Below, one piece after another: positions 38,855 to 46,991 of a stretch of 48,843 nucleotides of DNA. Position 1 is the first letter of the stretch; every line of letters begins with the position of its first letter. Origin of the DNA: Rhodanobacteraceae bacterium (GTDB taxonomy: Bacteria > Acidobacteriota > Terriglobia > Terriglobales > Acidobacteriaceae); NCBI GenBank assembly GCA_025350865.1, contig JANXWZ010000193.1, forward strand, positions 1 through 48,843. The letters are read 5' to 3'. The position numbers and the translations under genes are program-made. The notes under the pieces are model-generated. The model made no database searches, had not been told where the DNA came from, and saw nothing but the letters and a program-made list of their open reading frames with translations.

Positions 38855-39448
38855 TTAGAAGTGGTACGCAATGCCCACCGCGGGCATGCTCACGACTTCG
38901 TATCGACCGGTTTTGAAGTTGTCCGTAAAACTGGGTGCTTTCACAAGAAAGCCGCGATACTGCACGCGAATGTCGAAGCTCGGGCTCAGCTCGTAGGCCA
39001 TGCCGCCGCCGAACAAGGCGCCAATATTGGTGTTTTGCTTGGAATCTAGGGTGTAGGTGCCTTGCTGGATTGGCGTGAAGACGAGTGCACCGATACCTGC
39101 CTCGACGAATGGATTGTAGTTCTTGAAGCTCAATCCGAAGACGTACGCCGCACTCAGTTCCTGCTGCCGGGCGTGGATTGGATTCTTGGTGAAATTGCCA
39201 CAGCACCGGTAGTAATCCGTGTTCTGAGCAAATCCATAATTCAGTTCGAGTCCGCTGCGCGGGGTCAGGAGGAAACGGTAGCTCGCCAGAACTCCGGCCG
39301 TGGTGGTGGGGTTCAGTACCACAGCATTGCCATTCACCTGAGGGGCAGCCAGATAAAAGCCACTAATACTGACGTCCTGCCTGCTCTCCTGTGCGTAAAC
39401 GGCGGCTGAGGACAACATCAGTGCGCCCAACAAAATCATCTTCTTCAT
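38855..39448 (-). CDS. Outer-membrane beta-barrel protein
   Basis: A 197-residue protein with signal peptide MKKMILLGALMLSSAAVYA and OmpA-like-barrel strands (AGVLASYRFLLTPRSGLELNYGF, AAYVFGLSFKNYNPFVEAGIGAL, GMAYELSPSFDIRVQYRGF) ending VGIAYHF, a terminal Phe typical of outer-membrane targeting. A CC pair (residues about 82-83) in the NTDYYRCCGNF loop is unusual. It is transcribed towards the two paralogous barrels and shares the terminator with them. Function unknown. Confidence 0.78.
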   Translation of the reverse strand: MKKMILLGALMLSSAAVYAQESRQDVSISGFYLAAPQVNGNAVVLNPTTTAGVLASYRFLLTPRSGLELNYGFAQNTDYYRCCGNFTKNPIHARQQELSAAYVFGLSFKNYNPFVEAGIGALVFTPIQQGTYTLDSKQNTNIGALFGGGMAYELSPSFDIRVQYRGFLVKAPSFTDNFKTGRYEVVSMPAVGIAYHF

Positions 39449-39584
39449 TCGTTCTCAAACCCCTCGGGAATTCGCGGATGCCTCCGTTAGACTCGGCCCA
39501 ACGTCATTCCGTTGCGACCGTGGACGGCATATTTGTATATACGCAATTGTACCCGTTGCGCCGCCCTGCCGGAGGTGCAGACGG

Positions 39585-39620
39585 AAAAAGGCCGGAGCCA
39601 GGGTTCGGCACCGGCCTTTT
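39585..39620. terminator. Strong bidirectional terminator
   Basis: AAAAAGGCCGGAGCC and GGCACCGGCCTTTT form a long stem with flanking A- and T-runs. It ends the minus-strand gene 39651-40067 about 30 bases past its stop. Confidence 0.8.
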
Positions 39621-39650
39621 CGCGCTGGAAGGTCTTCAACGCGCCTGAAG

Positions 39651-40067
39651 CTACAGCTGTGCCGGTGGGGGACCGCCGGGTCCACGGCCACGCGGCTGTG
39701 CAGCCAGGTAAGCGTCGTACTTCGGCTTCTGCTCGTCGGTGAGCAGCGCCTTGATTTTCGTCTGCTGATCGGTGCGGATCGCCATCATCTTCGGGCGCAT
39801 TTCCTGCGGATCGCCGGCGGACTCCATCAAGGCCATCTGCTGCTTCATGGCTTCGGCGTTGATGACCTTCACCTTGGCAACTTGGTCGTCGGTCAGCCCG
39901 ACAGCCTTGGTCATCGCATCCAGCTGTGCCTGTTGTGCTTCCGGCGACATGCCGCGCATACCGCCGCCCCCCGGTCCCTGCGCTAGCATGGGTGCCGTGC
40001 TCAATGCGACGCCACATAGAGCCAATGCGCCGAGGCGAATAGCAAGTTTACGAAATCCAATAGTCAT
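39651..40067 (-). CDS. Periplasmic LTXXQ/Spy-like protein
   Basis: A 138-residue exported protein: signal peptide 1-29 (ending APMLAQ), Gly-rich stretch, then a helical core with two LT-x-x-Q-type motifs (GLTDDQVAKV, LLTDEQKPKY) and a Pro/Gly-rich tail. This arrangement resembles Spy/CpxP-like periplasmic chaperones or metal-responsive proteins. Whether it acts as a chaperone is not known. It is single, with its own terminator. Confidence 0.65.
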   Translation of the reverse strand: MTIGFRKLAIRLGALALCGVALSTAPMLAQGPGGGGMRGMSPEAQQAQLDAMTKAVGLTDDQVAKVKVINAEAMKQQMALMESAGDPQEMRPKMMAIRTDQQTKIKALLTDEQKPKYDAYLAAQPRGRGPGGPPPAQL

Positions 40068-40183
40068 GGTGAACTCTCCTTCAGTATCGAATCCGGACCC
40101 ATCGCCCGGGCGTGCCAGTCTATCGCTACAGACGAGACTCGCCCCCGAATTGTTTGCGGTTGTGGATTAATTGTCGCGGAAGA

Positions 40184-41107
40184 TCAGCCGGTTCGCTCCG
40201 AGGAAAAGCTATAGGGCAACCCGTGGGCCGCCGCAAATCGTTCCACCACCTTAAGAAATGCCACGGCAGCATGAGACAGGGTCGCCTGTTTCCGATAGAC
40301 CAGGCGCAACTTGCGCTCAATTTGCAGCTCCTTAATGCGGACGCGAACGAGCGATCCATCGGCGATCTCTCGCTGGACGGTTAGCCCGGGCACCAACGCT
40401 ACGCCATTGCCCATCTCGACAAAGCGCTTGATCGCCTCCAGCGAAGGCAGTTCAACGCCCATCCGGAGCGTCGTCTTATACCGCCGAAAGGTCTGGATGA
40501 CCTTCTGCCGCTGCGGCGAAGGGATATTGTGCGCGACAAAGTTCAGCGTCCCAAGCTGCCGAATGGAAACCTCGCCAGCATGCGCCAGCGGATGCTGCGG
40601 ATTCATCACCAGACTGAGTTGATCGCGATAGACGACAACCGATTCTACCTGCGTATCTTCCGGCCGAAACGACAGGACACCGATCTCTACCGAATGAATC
40701 AGCACTTCGTCCGGAATGCGGCTGGCCAGCGACCGCTGCACCGCCACTTTGATCTCCGGATGCTGCCGCCGATACTCGTCCAACAGCGGCAACAGATAGA
40801 GGCAGGTGTATTCGTTAGCGGCCAGAGTCAGCTTTCCACGATGAAGTTCGCGCAATTCCGTCAGCGCTCCGGCGGCCTCGCTGCGCAGATTCAGCAGCTT
40901 CTGGGCATACTCGCGCAGTACCTCGCCCGCATCGGTCAGGGTGCCGTCGCGGGTGGCACGGTCCAGCAGGACCTCTCCCAGCTCAGATTCCAGCTTGGCG
41001 ATCGCCTGGCTCACCGCAGGCTGGGTGCGGTGGAGGCGCGCGGCCGCCCGTGAGAAGCTGCGCTCTTGCGCCACGGCTAGAAACGTCTCCAGTTGAAATA
41101 GGTCCAT
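40184..41107 (-). CDS. LysR-type transcriptional regulator, probable leu operon regulator
   Basis: A 307-residue LysR protein. The winged helix-turn-helix occupies residues 1-60 (FLAVAQERSFSRAAARLHRTQPAVSQAI). A linker helix and two-lobed effector domain (about 90-300) follow. It is divergent from leuA with a 199-base spacer that contains a T-N11-A palindrome, the usual layout for LysR proteins controlling the neighbour gene. A leucine-pathway intermediate such as isopropylmalate is a reasonable but unproved ligand. Confidence 0.92.
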   Translation of the reverse strand: MDLFQLETFLAVAQERSFSRAAARLHRTQPAVSQAIAKLESELGEVLLDRATRDGTLTDAGEVLREYAQKLLNLRSEAAGALTELRELHRGKLTLAANEYTCLYLLPLLDEYRRQHPEIKVAVQRSLASRIPDEVLIHSVEIGVLSFRPEDTQVESVVVYRDQLSLVMNPQHPLAHAGEVSIRQLGTLNFVAHNIPSPQRQKVIQTFRRYKTTLRMGVELPSLEAIKRFVEMGNGVALVPGLTVQREIADGSLVRVRIKELQIERKLRLVYRKQATLSHAAVAFLKVVERFAAAHGLPYSFSSERTG

Positions 41108-41246
41108 CGCTTAGCTCCCTTGCGCTTTCATTCGTACTGCACGCGATTTATCATTCACAATTGCTAACTGTCTCCCGGCTCCGACGCGGATCAAAGGGGT
41201 AGAGACCAATAGAGCGATTAGAAATGATAATACTGGATGCCATCTT

Positions 41247-41263
41247 CATAACGTTTGGTTATG
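41247..41263. promoter_or_regulatory. LysR-type operator (T-N11-A palindrome) upstream of leuA
   Basis: CATAAC and GTTATG are perfect inverted repeats around GTTTG; T41249 and A41261 form the T-N11-A core. A TATGAT box (41260-41265) overlaps its right arm as a possible -10 for leuA, and on the minus strand TATTAT (41227-41232) is a possible -10 for lysR, placing the operator near -36 of that gene. One site could thus act on both genes. Confidence 0.65.
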
Positions 41264-41306
41264 ATAGTCCTAGTCGAAAGCGACTCGGCACGTGAGCGTG
41301 AAACCT

Positions 41307-42479
41307 ATGCCAAATTCGAATCAGATCGTATTCTTTGACACCACTCTCCGCGACGGCGAGCAGAGTCCCGGCTGCACGATGCACAACGGCGAAAAGCTGC
41401 GGATGGCGCACCAACTCGCGGCCCTCGGCGTCGACGTGCTCGAAGCTGGCTTCGCCATCGCATCGCTGGGCGATCTGGAATCCATCCGGGCCATCGCGAA
41501 GGAGGTTCGAGGGCCTCGGATCGCGTCGCTTGCCCGCTGCAAGCGTGATGATATCGAGGCTGCCGCCCGAGCGGTCGAACCAGCCCCTGTCAACCGGATC
41601 CACGTTTTCCTCGCCAGCTCTGACCTCCACCTCGAAGCCAAACTCAAGCTGACTCGCGCCCAGGCGCTGGACCAGGCCGCCGAATGTGTCGCGTTGGCCT
41701 GCACGTACTCGGACAACGTCGAGTTCTCGGCAGAGGACGCCACCCGCTCCGACCCTGCGTTTCTCACCGAGATAGTCAAAGTCGCCATTCAGGCTGGCGC
41801 GACCACCATCAACCTGCCCGACACCGTCGGCTACACCACGCCCGACGAATACAAGCAGCTCTTCCAGCGCATGCAGCTTGAAATCCCCGGCGCCGAAGAC
41901 ATCATCTTCTCCACCCACTGCCATAACGACCTCGGCATGGCTGTCGCCAATTCGCTCGCCGGTGTCGAGGGTGGTGCTCGCCAGATCGAATGCACCATTA
42001 ACGGCATTGGCGAACGCGCTGGCAATGCCGCGCTCGAAGAGATCGCCGCTGCACTCGCGACTCGCCGCGACAAGTTCCCGTATCGCAACAACATCGTGAT
42101 GCCGCAGCTTTACCCCACCAGCCGCCTGCTTGCGGAGCTCATCAGCTTCGGCTGCTCGCCCAACAAGGCAGTCGTCGGGGCCAACGCCTTTGCACATGAG
42201 TCCGGCATCCATCAGCACGGCGTTCTGGCCAATCCGCTCACCTACGAGATCATGACGCCCGAATCCGTCGGCGTGCCGGCAAACAACATGGTCCTCGGCA
42301 AGCACAGCGGCCGCCGCCTGCTGGAGCAGCGTCTCGCAGAACTCGGCCACCCGCTCAGTCGCCAGCAACTCGACGAGGTCTATAGCCGGTTCACCGCGCT
42401 CGCCGACCGCAAGAAATCCATCTATGACCAGGACCTGATCGGCCTGCTGAAGCCCGAAGACGCAATCATGACCGTTTGA
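41307..42479 (+). CDS. leuA: 2-isopropylmalate synthase, short form without regulatory domain
   Basis: A 390-residue enzyme condensing acetyl-CoA with 2-oxoisovalerate, the first step of leucine synthesis. The N-terminal signature VFFDTTLRDGEQSPG, the metal-binding HCHNDLGMAVANS, and GVGANAFAHESGIHQHG-like region (here VVGANAFAHESGIHQHGV) are intact. It ends after the short helical subdomain (DLIGLLK); the about 130-residue LeuA dimer domain that binds leucine in E. coli is missing, and no remnant follows. Feedback control must occur otherwise. Start ATG 41307 is chosen for its typical N-terminus; GTG 41292 would add five residues. Homocitrate or citramalate activity is less likely given leuBCD downstream. 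Confidence 0.93.
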   Translation: MPNSNQIVFFDTTLRDGEQSPGCTMHNGEKLRMAHQLAALGVDVLEAGFAIASLGDLESIRAIAKEVRGPRIASLARCKRDDIEAAARAVEPAPVNRIHVFLASSDLHLEAKLKLTRAQALDQAAECVALACTYSDNVEFSAEDATRSDPAFLTEIVKVAIQAGATTINLPDTVGYTTPDEYKQLFQRMQLEIPGAEDIIFSTHCHNDLGMAVANSLAGVEGGARQIECTINGIGERAGNAALEEIAAALATRRDKFPYRNNIVMPQLYPTSRLLAELISFGCSPNKAVVGANAFAHESGIHQHGVLANPLTYEIMTPESVGVPANNMVLGKHSGRRLLEQRLAELGHPLSRQQLDEVYSRFTALADRKKSIYDQDLIGLLKPEDAIMTV

Positions 42480-42503
42480 AACCTCGTAACCTCACCTGTT
42501 CCC

Positions 42504-42543
42504 GATCCGTGCTTGTATCCGCATTGATCCGTGTTAAGCATTT
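42504..42543 (+). repeat. ATCCGC-type dispersed element in leuA-leuB spacer
   Basis: The spacer holds three spaced copies of an ATCCG motif (GATCCGTGC, GTATCCGCATT, TGATCCGTG). A similar run occurs at 46937-46970 and 18121-18136. It looks like a decayed dispersed repeat; no function is evident. Confidence 0.4.
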
Positions 42544-42568
42544 GTCGTTGTCTTTTTCGGAGTAGCAA

Positions 42569-43678
42569 ATGAAGCTCAAGATCGCAATCCTCGCCGGCGA
42601 CGGCATCGGCCCCGAAGTCACCAACGAAGCCACCGGAATCCTCCGCGCAGTCGCCGAACTCGGCGGCCACGACTTCACCTTCACGCCAGCCCTGATCGGC
42701 GGCATCGCCATCACCGAGACCGGGTCTCCACTGCCCCAGGCGACCATCGACATTTCGCTCGAATCCGACGCCGTGCTGCTCGGTGCCGTCGGCGACAACA
42801 AGTTCGCCGCCCTCTCGCCCGACAAACGTCCTGAAGCCGGCCTGCTGCAGATTCGTCAGGCTCTTGGCGGCTTTGCGAATCTCCGCCCTTCGATCGCGTA
42901 CGAAGCCTTGAGCAGCAACTCGCCGCTGCGCCCCGAAGTGACGAAGGATGCGGACATCCTCTTCGTCCGGGAGCTGCTCGGCGGCCTCTACTTCGGCGCG
43001 CCGCGCTGGTGGGATCGTGATTCCAATGAAGCCATCAACACCATGCGCTACACCAAGCCGGAGATCGTGCGCGTTGCTCGCGTGGCCTTTGAGCTTGCTG
43101 GAAAGCGCCGCAAGAAGGTCACCAGCGTCGACAAGGCCAATGTCCTCGAAGTCTCGCAACTGTGGCGCGCAACCGTGACCGAAGTCGCCAAAGATTACCC
43201 CGACGTCACGCTCGAGCATCAGCTCGTCGACTCCATGGCAATGCACCTGATGAACATCCCGCGCAACTTCGACGTGGTCCTCACCGAGAATCTGTTCGGC
43301 GATATTCTCTCCGATGAGGCGGCCGTCATCACTGGCTCGCTCGGCATGCTGCCCTCGGCCACCATCGGCGGAGCTGTCAACCTGTATGAGCCGGTGCACG
43401 GCTCGGCTCCCGACATCGCCGGAACCGGCAAGGCCAACCCGCTGGGCGCGATCCTGACCGCTGCAATGGTCCTGCGTCATTCCGCCAACCTCGAAGTGGA
43501 AGCTGCCGCGATTGAACGTGCCGTGCTCGATGTTCTCGAGGCTGGTCACCGAACCGCCGATCTTGCGCGCGGAACGGATTCCGCATACACCGTCGTCTCC
43601 ACCACGCAAATGGGCAAGCTCGTCCACCAGTCGCTGACGCAGGCCATCGACCGCCGCCAGTCCATGCACGCCGTCTAG
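42569..43678 (+). CDS. leuB: 3-isopropylmalate dehydrogenase
   Basis: A 369-residue NAD-dependent beta-decarboxylating dehydrogenase, third enzyme of leucine synthesis. ILAGDGIGPEV opens the protein, LLQIRQALGGFANLRP supplies substrate-binding arginines, and NLFGDILSDEAAVITGSLGMLPSA carries the metal-binding aspartates; the NAD loop is HGSAPDIAGTGKANP. CGGAGTAG lies just before ATG 42569. Length and order match the family. It is the second gene of the leu operon. Confidence 0.97.
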   Translation: MKLKIAILAGDGIGPEVTNEATGILRAVAELGGHDFTFTPALIGGIAITETGSPLPQATIDISLESDAVLLGAVGDNKFAALSPDKRPEAGLLQIRQALGGFANLRPSIAYEALSSNSPLRPEVTKDADILFVRELLGGLYFGAPRWWDRDSNEAINTMRYTKPEIVRVARVAFELAGKRRKKVTSVDKANVLEVSQLWRATVTEVAKDYPDVTLEHQLVDSMAMHLMNIPRNFDVVLTENLFGDILSDEAAVITGSLGMLPSATIGGAVNLYEPVHGSAPDIAGTGKANPLGAILTAAMVLRHSANLEVEAAAIERAVLDVLEAGHRTADLARGTDSAYTVVSTTQMGKLVHQSLTQAIDRRQSMHAV

Positions 43679-43683
43679 TTTTT

Positions 43684-43710
43684 TGTCATTCCGTAGGAAT
43701 CTGCTTTTGC
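43684..43710 (+). repeat. GTCATTCC-type dispersed element after leuB
   Basis: GTCATTCCGTAGGAATCTGC with a short ATTCC-GTA-GGAAT stem and the one-sided CTGCTTTTGC tail. It shares the GTCAT head and the tail with the REP-like copies A, B, C and E but has a shorter stem. It starts 6 bases after the leuB stop. Confidence 0.6.
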
Positions 43711-43732
43711 ACTTGTTCTCGCTCCGACAGCC

Positions 43733-43948
43733 ATGACCTTCTCCACGCGAACCCGCTATCTGCTGATCACTGCCGCCGTACTGACGGCCAGCGCGATTCA
43801 GCTCATCAGCGGTTACAGATTCATCATCGTCGCCGTTGCAGCAGCAACGTTCCTCTTCATCGGCTACCTCATCGTCTACCTCTCCGGCTCAAAGCAACGA
43901 GCCATCCGCCGCAGGCGAAAGTACGACTACTACGCAGGCAAATCATGA
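43733..43948 (+). CDS. Small two-span membrane protein of unknown function
   Basis: A 71-residue protein with two hydrophobic segments (about 9-26 and 30-51) and a basic C-terminus (KQRAIRRRRKYDYYAGK). It overlaps the next start as ATGA (43945-43948), so the two are coupled. It sits inside the leu operon between leuB and leuC, with no obvious link to leucine synthesis. No family recognised. Confidence 0.62.
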   Translation: MTFSTRTRYLLITAAVLTASAIQLISGYRFIIVAVAAATFLFIGYLIVYLSGSKQRAIRRRRKYDYYAGKS

Positions 43949-44748
43949 AAATGTCTCACAGATCTCCGGGTGCCCCATCTCAAACGGTTCCATCGTTTGA
44001 GGTGGGGAAGTACAAGCTCGCAGCAGCCGCACTCTGCCTTGCTTTGTTCGCCGTGCCCGCGCACTCCCAGCTACAATCCGAAGCGCCGCTCCCGACCAAG
44101 CAGAAGAAGGAAGACCGCAAGAAAGATAAGCAGCAACAGGCCGATCTCGAATGGATGTGGCAGTACTCTCCTCCGCCCGCCGAGGGCCGTGAACACGAGC
44201 TGATCCAGGACCCGCACTACCATGACTTCCTGACCAAGTACTTCACCGCGCCGCAGTCCTTCTGGGGTTCCACCACGCTGGACCCGCGCAATACCAAGCG
44301 TAAGACGCTCGCCGATACTGTGGATGACTTCCTCACCGTTCCCGGCAAAGTGCTCGCCGACGAGAACCGCTACCTTACCGTCACGGGTCACGTCTTCCGC
44401 TATCCCGCCGGACGAGGGTTGGTCTACGCCGATCTCAACACGAAGGCCCCGCTGGTGGTCTTCGCAGCTATCGACTGGATTCGCGAGAGCCATCCGACGA
44501 CCGAGCCTGAGGCCGAATACACGCTCTGGATCTTCCCGAATCAGCCGACCCAAACGCTTCCTCCGCAGCTCGTCCACTCGCTTACGCGCTGGATGGCTGA
44601 GCCCCTCGCTGGAAGCGGCATCGTGCAAAAAGTCACTGCCGCAATCATCGTCGATCCCGACGGCACTCCGCACCAGATTCCCGTCCCCAGCCTCCCCCCC
44701 GCAGCCGCACCGGAAGAGGGTCGTCAACTACCGAAACGCAGGAACTGA
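43945..44748 (+). CDS. Exported protein of unknown function inside the leu operon
   Basis: A 267-residue protein. A signal peptide is visible at about residues 22-42 ([20 protein letters not shown]), after an unusual 20-residue leader. The mature part begins with a Lys/Gln-rich segment ([21 protein letters not shown]), followed by a mixed alpha/beta region. No catalytic motif is recognised. The leader is encoded by a palindromic element (43973-44007). A GTG at 44002 would give a more normal signal peptide ([11 protein letters not shown]) and may be the original start. It is coupled to the small gene before it and precedes leuC by 13 bases. Confidence 0.65.
   Translation: MKMSHRSPGAPSQTVPSFEVGKYKLAAAALCLALFAVPAHSQLQSEAPLPTKQKKEDRKKDKQQQADLEWMWQYSPPPAEGREHELIQDPHYHDFLTKYFTAPQSFWGSTTLDPRNTKRKTLADTVDDFLTVPGKVLADENRYLTVTGHVFRYPAGRGLVYADLNTKAPLVVFAAIDWIRESHPTTEPEAEYTLWIFPNQPTQTLPPQLVHSLTRWMAEPLAGSGIVQKVTAAIIVDPDGTPHQIPVPSLPPAAAPEEGRQLPKRRN
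43973..44007. repeat. 14-bp-stem hairpin inside the 5' end of a leu operon gene
   Basis: CCCCATCTCAAACG (43973-43986) and CGTTTGAGGTGGGG (43994-44007) pair over all 14 positions with one G:T wobble, loop GTTCCAT. It encodes residues 10-21 of the leader of the exported protein and would form a stable RNA hairpin 25 bases after its start. Confidence 0.8.
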
Positions 44749-44761
44749 AAGAGTTACAAAT

Positions 44762-46225
44762 ATGAGCGAACCCCGCACCCTGTTCGAAAAAGTCTGGCAG
44801 CAACACATCGTAGCCGCACCCGAGAACGAGCCGTCGATCCTCTACATCGACCTTCACCTCGTCCACGAGGTCACCAGCCCGCAGGCCTTTGAGGGTCTCC
44901 GTCTGGCCGGCAGAAAAGTGCGCCGGCCCGACCGCCACATCGCGACCGTGGACCACAACGTCCCCACCACCAGCGTCTACGATCGCCTCCACATCGTCGA
45001 CCAGATCGCCAACACGCAGGTGGCTGCGCTGCGCAAAAACTGCAAGGACTTCGGCATCGAATTCTTCGACGTGCAGGATTCCTCGCAGGGCATCGTCCAC
45101 ATGATAGGACCCGAACTCGGTGCCACCAAGCCCGGCATGACCATCGTCTGCGGCGACTCGCACACCAGCACCCACGGGGCTTTCGGAGCTTTGGCATTTG
45201 GCATCGGCACGAGCGAGGTCGAACACGTCATGGCCACCCAGACCGTGCCGCAATCGAAGCCCAAAACCTTCCGCATCACCGTCGATGGCGAGCTTCCGTT
45301 CGGCGTCACCGCGAAGGACATCATCCTCTCCATCATCGGCCGCATCGGCACCGATGGAGCTACCGGCTACGCGGTCGAATACGCTGGCTCGGCCATCCGT
45401 GCGCTCTCCATGGAAGGCCGCATGACCATCTGCAACATGAGCATCGAGGCCGGTGCCCGCGCCGGTATGATCGCCCCCGACGACACCACCTTCGCCTACC
45501 TCAAGGGTCGCCGTTTCTCCCCATCCACTACCCCTTGTCATCCTTCGCAAAGCGGAGGACCTGCTCTTGCATCTGATTGGGACGCAGCCGTCGCGCATTG
45601 GAAGACGCTGCCCACCGACGAAGGCGCAACCTTCGACCGCGAACTCCACATTGACGCGGCGACGCTTGCCCCCTCCGTCACCTGGGGTACGTCGCCGGGC
45701 ATGACCACCACCATCGACGCCACTGTCCCCACGCTTGCAGACGCCCCCGACGAAGCCGACAAGAAGTCCTTCGCCCGCGCCTACGAGTACATGGACCTCA
45801 AGCCCGGCCAGCCCATCAGCGAGATCAAAGTCGACACCGTGTTCCTGGGTTCCTGCACCAACGGTCGCATCGAAGACCTGCGCGCCGCCGCCGGAATCGT
45901 CAAGGGCCACCACATCGCGACACACATCCGGGCCATGGTCGTCCCCGGCTCGCAGGCGGTCAAGCGCCAGGCGGAGGAAGAAGGGCTTGATGAAGTCTTC
46001 AAGACCGCAGGCTTCGAGTGGCGCGAGCCCGGCTGCAGCATGTGCCTCGGCATGAACCCCGACATCCTCGAACCCGGCGAGCGCTGCGCCTCCACCAGTA
46101 ATCGCAACTTTGAAGGCCGCCAGGGCCGCGGTGGCCGCACCCATCTGGTCAGCCCGCAGATGGCCGCCGCCGCCGCCATCACCGGCCACTTCACTGACAT
46201 CCGTAACTGGCATTCGAACCCGTAA
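44762..46225 (+). CDS. leuC: 3-isopropylmalate dehydratase large subunit with an in-frame repeat insertion
   Basis: A 487-residue [4Fe-4S] aconitase-family subunit isomerising 2- to 3-isopropylmalate with LeuD. Cluster ligands lie in GSCTNGR and [21 protein letters not shown] and the NRNFEGRQG motif are intact. Between [11 protein letters not shown] and [10 protein letters not shown] the family has about three residues (E. coli PKGKD), but here there are 17 (S255-S271), encoded by a REP-like element at 45535-45571. The insertion keeps the frame and lies in a surface loop, so the enzyme is probably active. ATG 44762 follows AAAGAG; an open frame further upstream is a shadow. Confidence 0.96.
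   Translation: MSEPRTLFEKVWQQHIVAAPENEPSILYIDLHLVHEVTSPQAFEGLRLAGRKVRRPDRHIATVDHNVPTTSVYDRLHIVDQIANTQVAALRKNCKDFGIEFFDVQDSSQGIVHMIGPELGATKPGMTIVCGDSHTSTHGAFGALAFGIGTSEVEHVMATQTVPQSKPKTFRITVDGELPFGVTAKDIILSIIGRIGTDGATGYAVEYAGSAIRALSMEGRMTICNMSIEAGARAGMIAPDDTTFAYLKGRRFSPSTTPCHPSQSGGPALASDWDAAVAHWKTLPTDEGATFDRELHIDAATLAPSVTWGTSPGMTTTIDATVPTLADAPDEADKKSFARAYEYMDLKPGQPISEIKVDTVFLGSCTNGRIEDLRAAAGIVKGHHIATHIRAMVVPGSQAVKRQAEEEGLDEVFKTAGFEWREPGCSMCLGMNPDILEPGERCASTSNRNFEGRQGRGGRTHLVSPQMAAAAAITGHFTDIRNWHSNP
45535..45571 (+). repeat. REP-like element, copy E, translated inside leuC
   Basis: TTGTCATCC with stem arms ATCCTTCGC and GCGGAGGAC around AAA and the tail CTGCTCTTGC. It is the same design as copies A-C. 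The reading frame through it gives [13 protein letters not shown] and contains no stop. Confidence 0.82.
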
Positions 46226-46235
46226 CGCACTCTTG

Positions 46236-46262
46236 TTTGTCATCCCGCAGGAATCTTCTTCT
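46236..46262 (+). repeat. GTCATCCCGCAGG-type element in leuC-leuD spacer
   Basis: TTTGTCATCCCGCAGGAATC followed by TTCTTCTGAC. It resembles the element after leuB (GTCATTCC-GTAGGAATCTGC) and starts 11 bases after the leuC stop. Confidence 0.55.
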
Positions 46263-46293
46263 GACTTTGCTTGTTCGTAATTTTGGAGAACCA

Positions 46294-46929
46294 ATGATCG
46301 CCATCAACACCATCACCTCCACTGCCGTGCCGCTACCGCTACCCAACATCGACACCGACCAGATCATCCCAAAGCAGTTCCTCAAGCGCGTCGAGCGGAC
46401 CGGCTACGGCACGTTCCTCTTCTACGACTGGCGCTACGACCTAGACACGCCGGACCACGTGGAAGAGCGTAAGGATTTCGTGCTCAACAAGCCTGAGTAC
46501 AAGGGCTCGCAGATCCTGATCGCCGAGAAGAACTTTGGCTGTGGATCATCTCGTGAGCACGCTGCATGGGCGCTGAATCAGTACGGCTTTCTAGCCGTCA
46601 TCGCACCTAGCTTCGCCGACATCTTCTTTTCAAATGCAGGCAAGAACGGCATCATCCTCGCCGCACTCACGGAAGACGAAGTCCAAAGGTTACTCGCGCG
46701 CTGCACCGCCGATCCGCAGCACAAGATCACCATCAACCTTGAAGCCCAAACCGTTACCGACGAACTAGGATTCAGCGCGCACTTCGAGATCGATTCATTT
46801 CGCAAATACTGTCTGCTGAATGGCCTTGACGACATCGGCCTGACATTGCGGCACGAGACGGAACTCGATAACTTTGAATCCAAACACGACGCTGAATTCT
46901 GGCAGGCCCCAAAACTACTCAAGGCCTAG
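46294..46929 (+). CDS. leuD: 3-isopropylmalate dehydratase small subunit
   Basis: A 211-residue swivel-domain subunit partnering LeuC. The LPLPNIDTDQIIPKQFLK motif near the start and FGCGSSREHAAWAL are diagnostic. ATG 46294 follows GGAG 7 bases earlier; a longer open frame begins inside the spacer repeat and is not the start. Length agrees with E. coli LeuD (201). Confidence 0.97.
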   Translation: MIAINTITSTAVPLPLPNIDTDQIIPKQFLKRVERTGYGTFLFYDWRYDLDTPDHVEERKDFVLNKPEYKGSQILIAEKNFGCGSSREHAAWALNQYGFLAVIAPSFADIFFSNAGKNGIILAALTEDEVQRLLARCTADPQHKITINLEAQTVTDELGFSAHFEIDSFRKYCLLNGLDDIGLTLRHETELDNFESKHDAEFWQAPKLLKA

Positions 46930-46936
46930 CTCGTTT

Positions 46937-46970
46937 TTATCTGCGTTCATCCGCGTCAATCCGCGGTCAG
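46937..46970 (+). repeat. ATCCGCG-type dispersed element in leuD-ilvD spacer
   Basis: TATCTGCGTTCATCCGCGTC followed by AATCCGCGGTCAGC, a three-fold ATC(C/T)GCG run similar to those at 42504-42543 and 18121-18136. It fills most of the 62-base spacer. Confidence 0.45.
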
Positions 46971-46991
46971 CTTTAGCAAGAAGAGGAACGA

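Noticed and set aside
44645..46294. 549-codon minus-strand open frame opposite leuC
   Set aside because: A GC-skew shadow of leuC, rich in Gly/Asp/Val; leuC itself is unmistakable.
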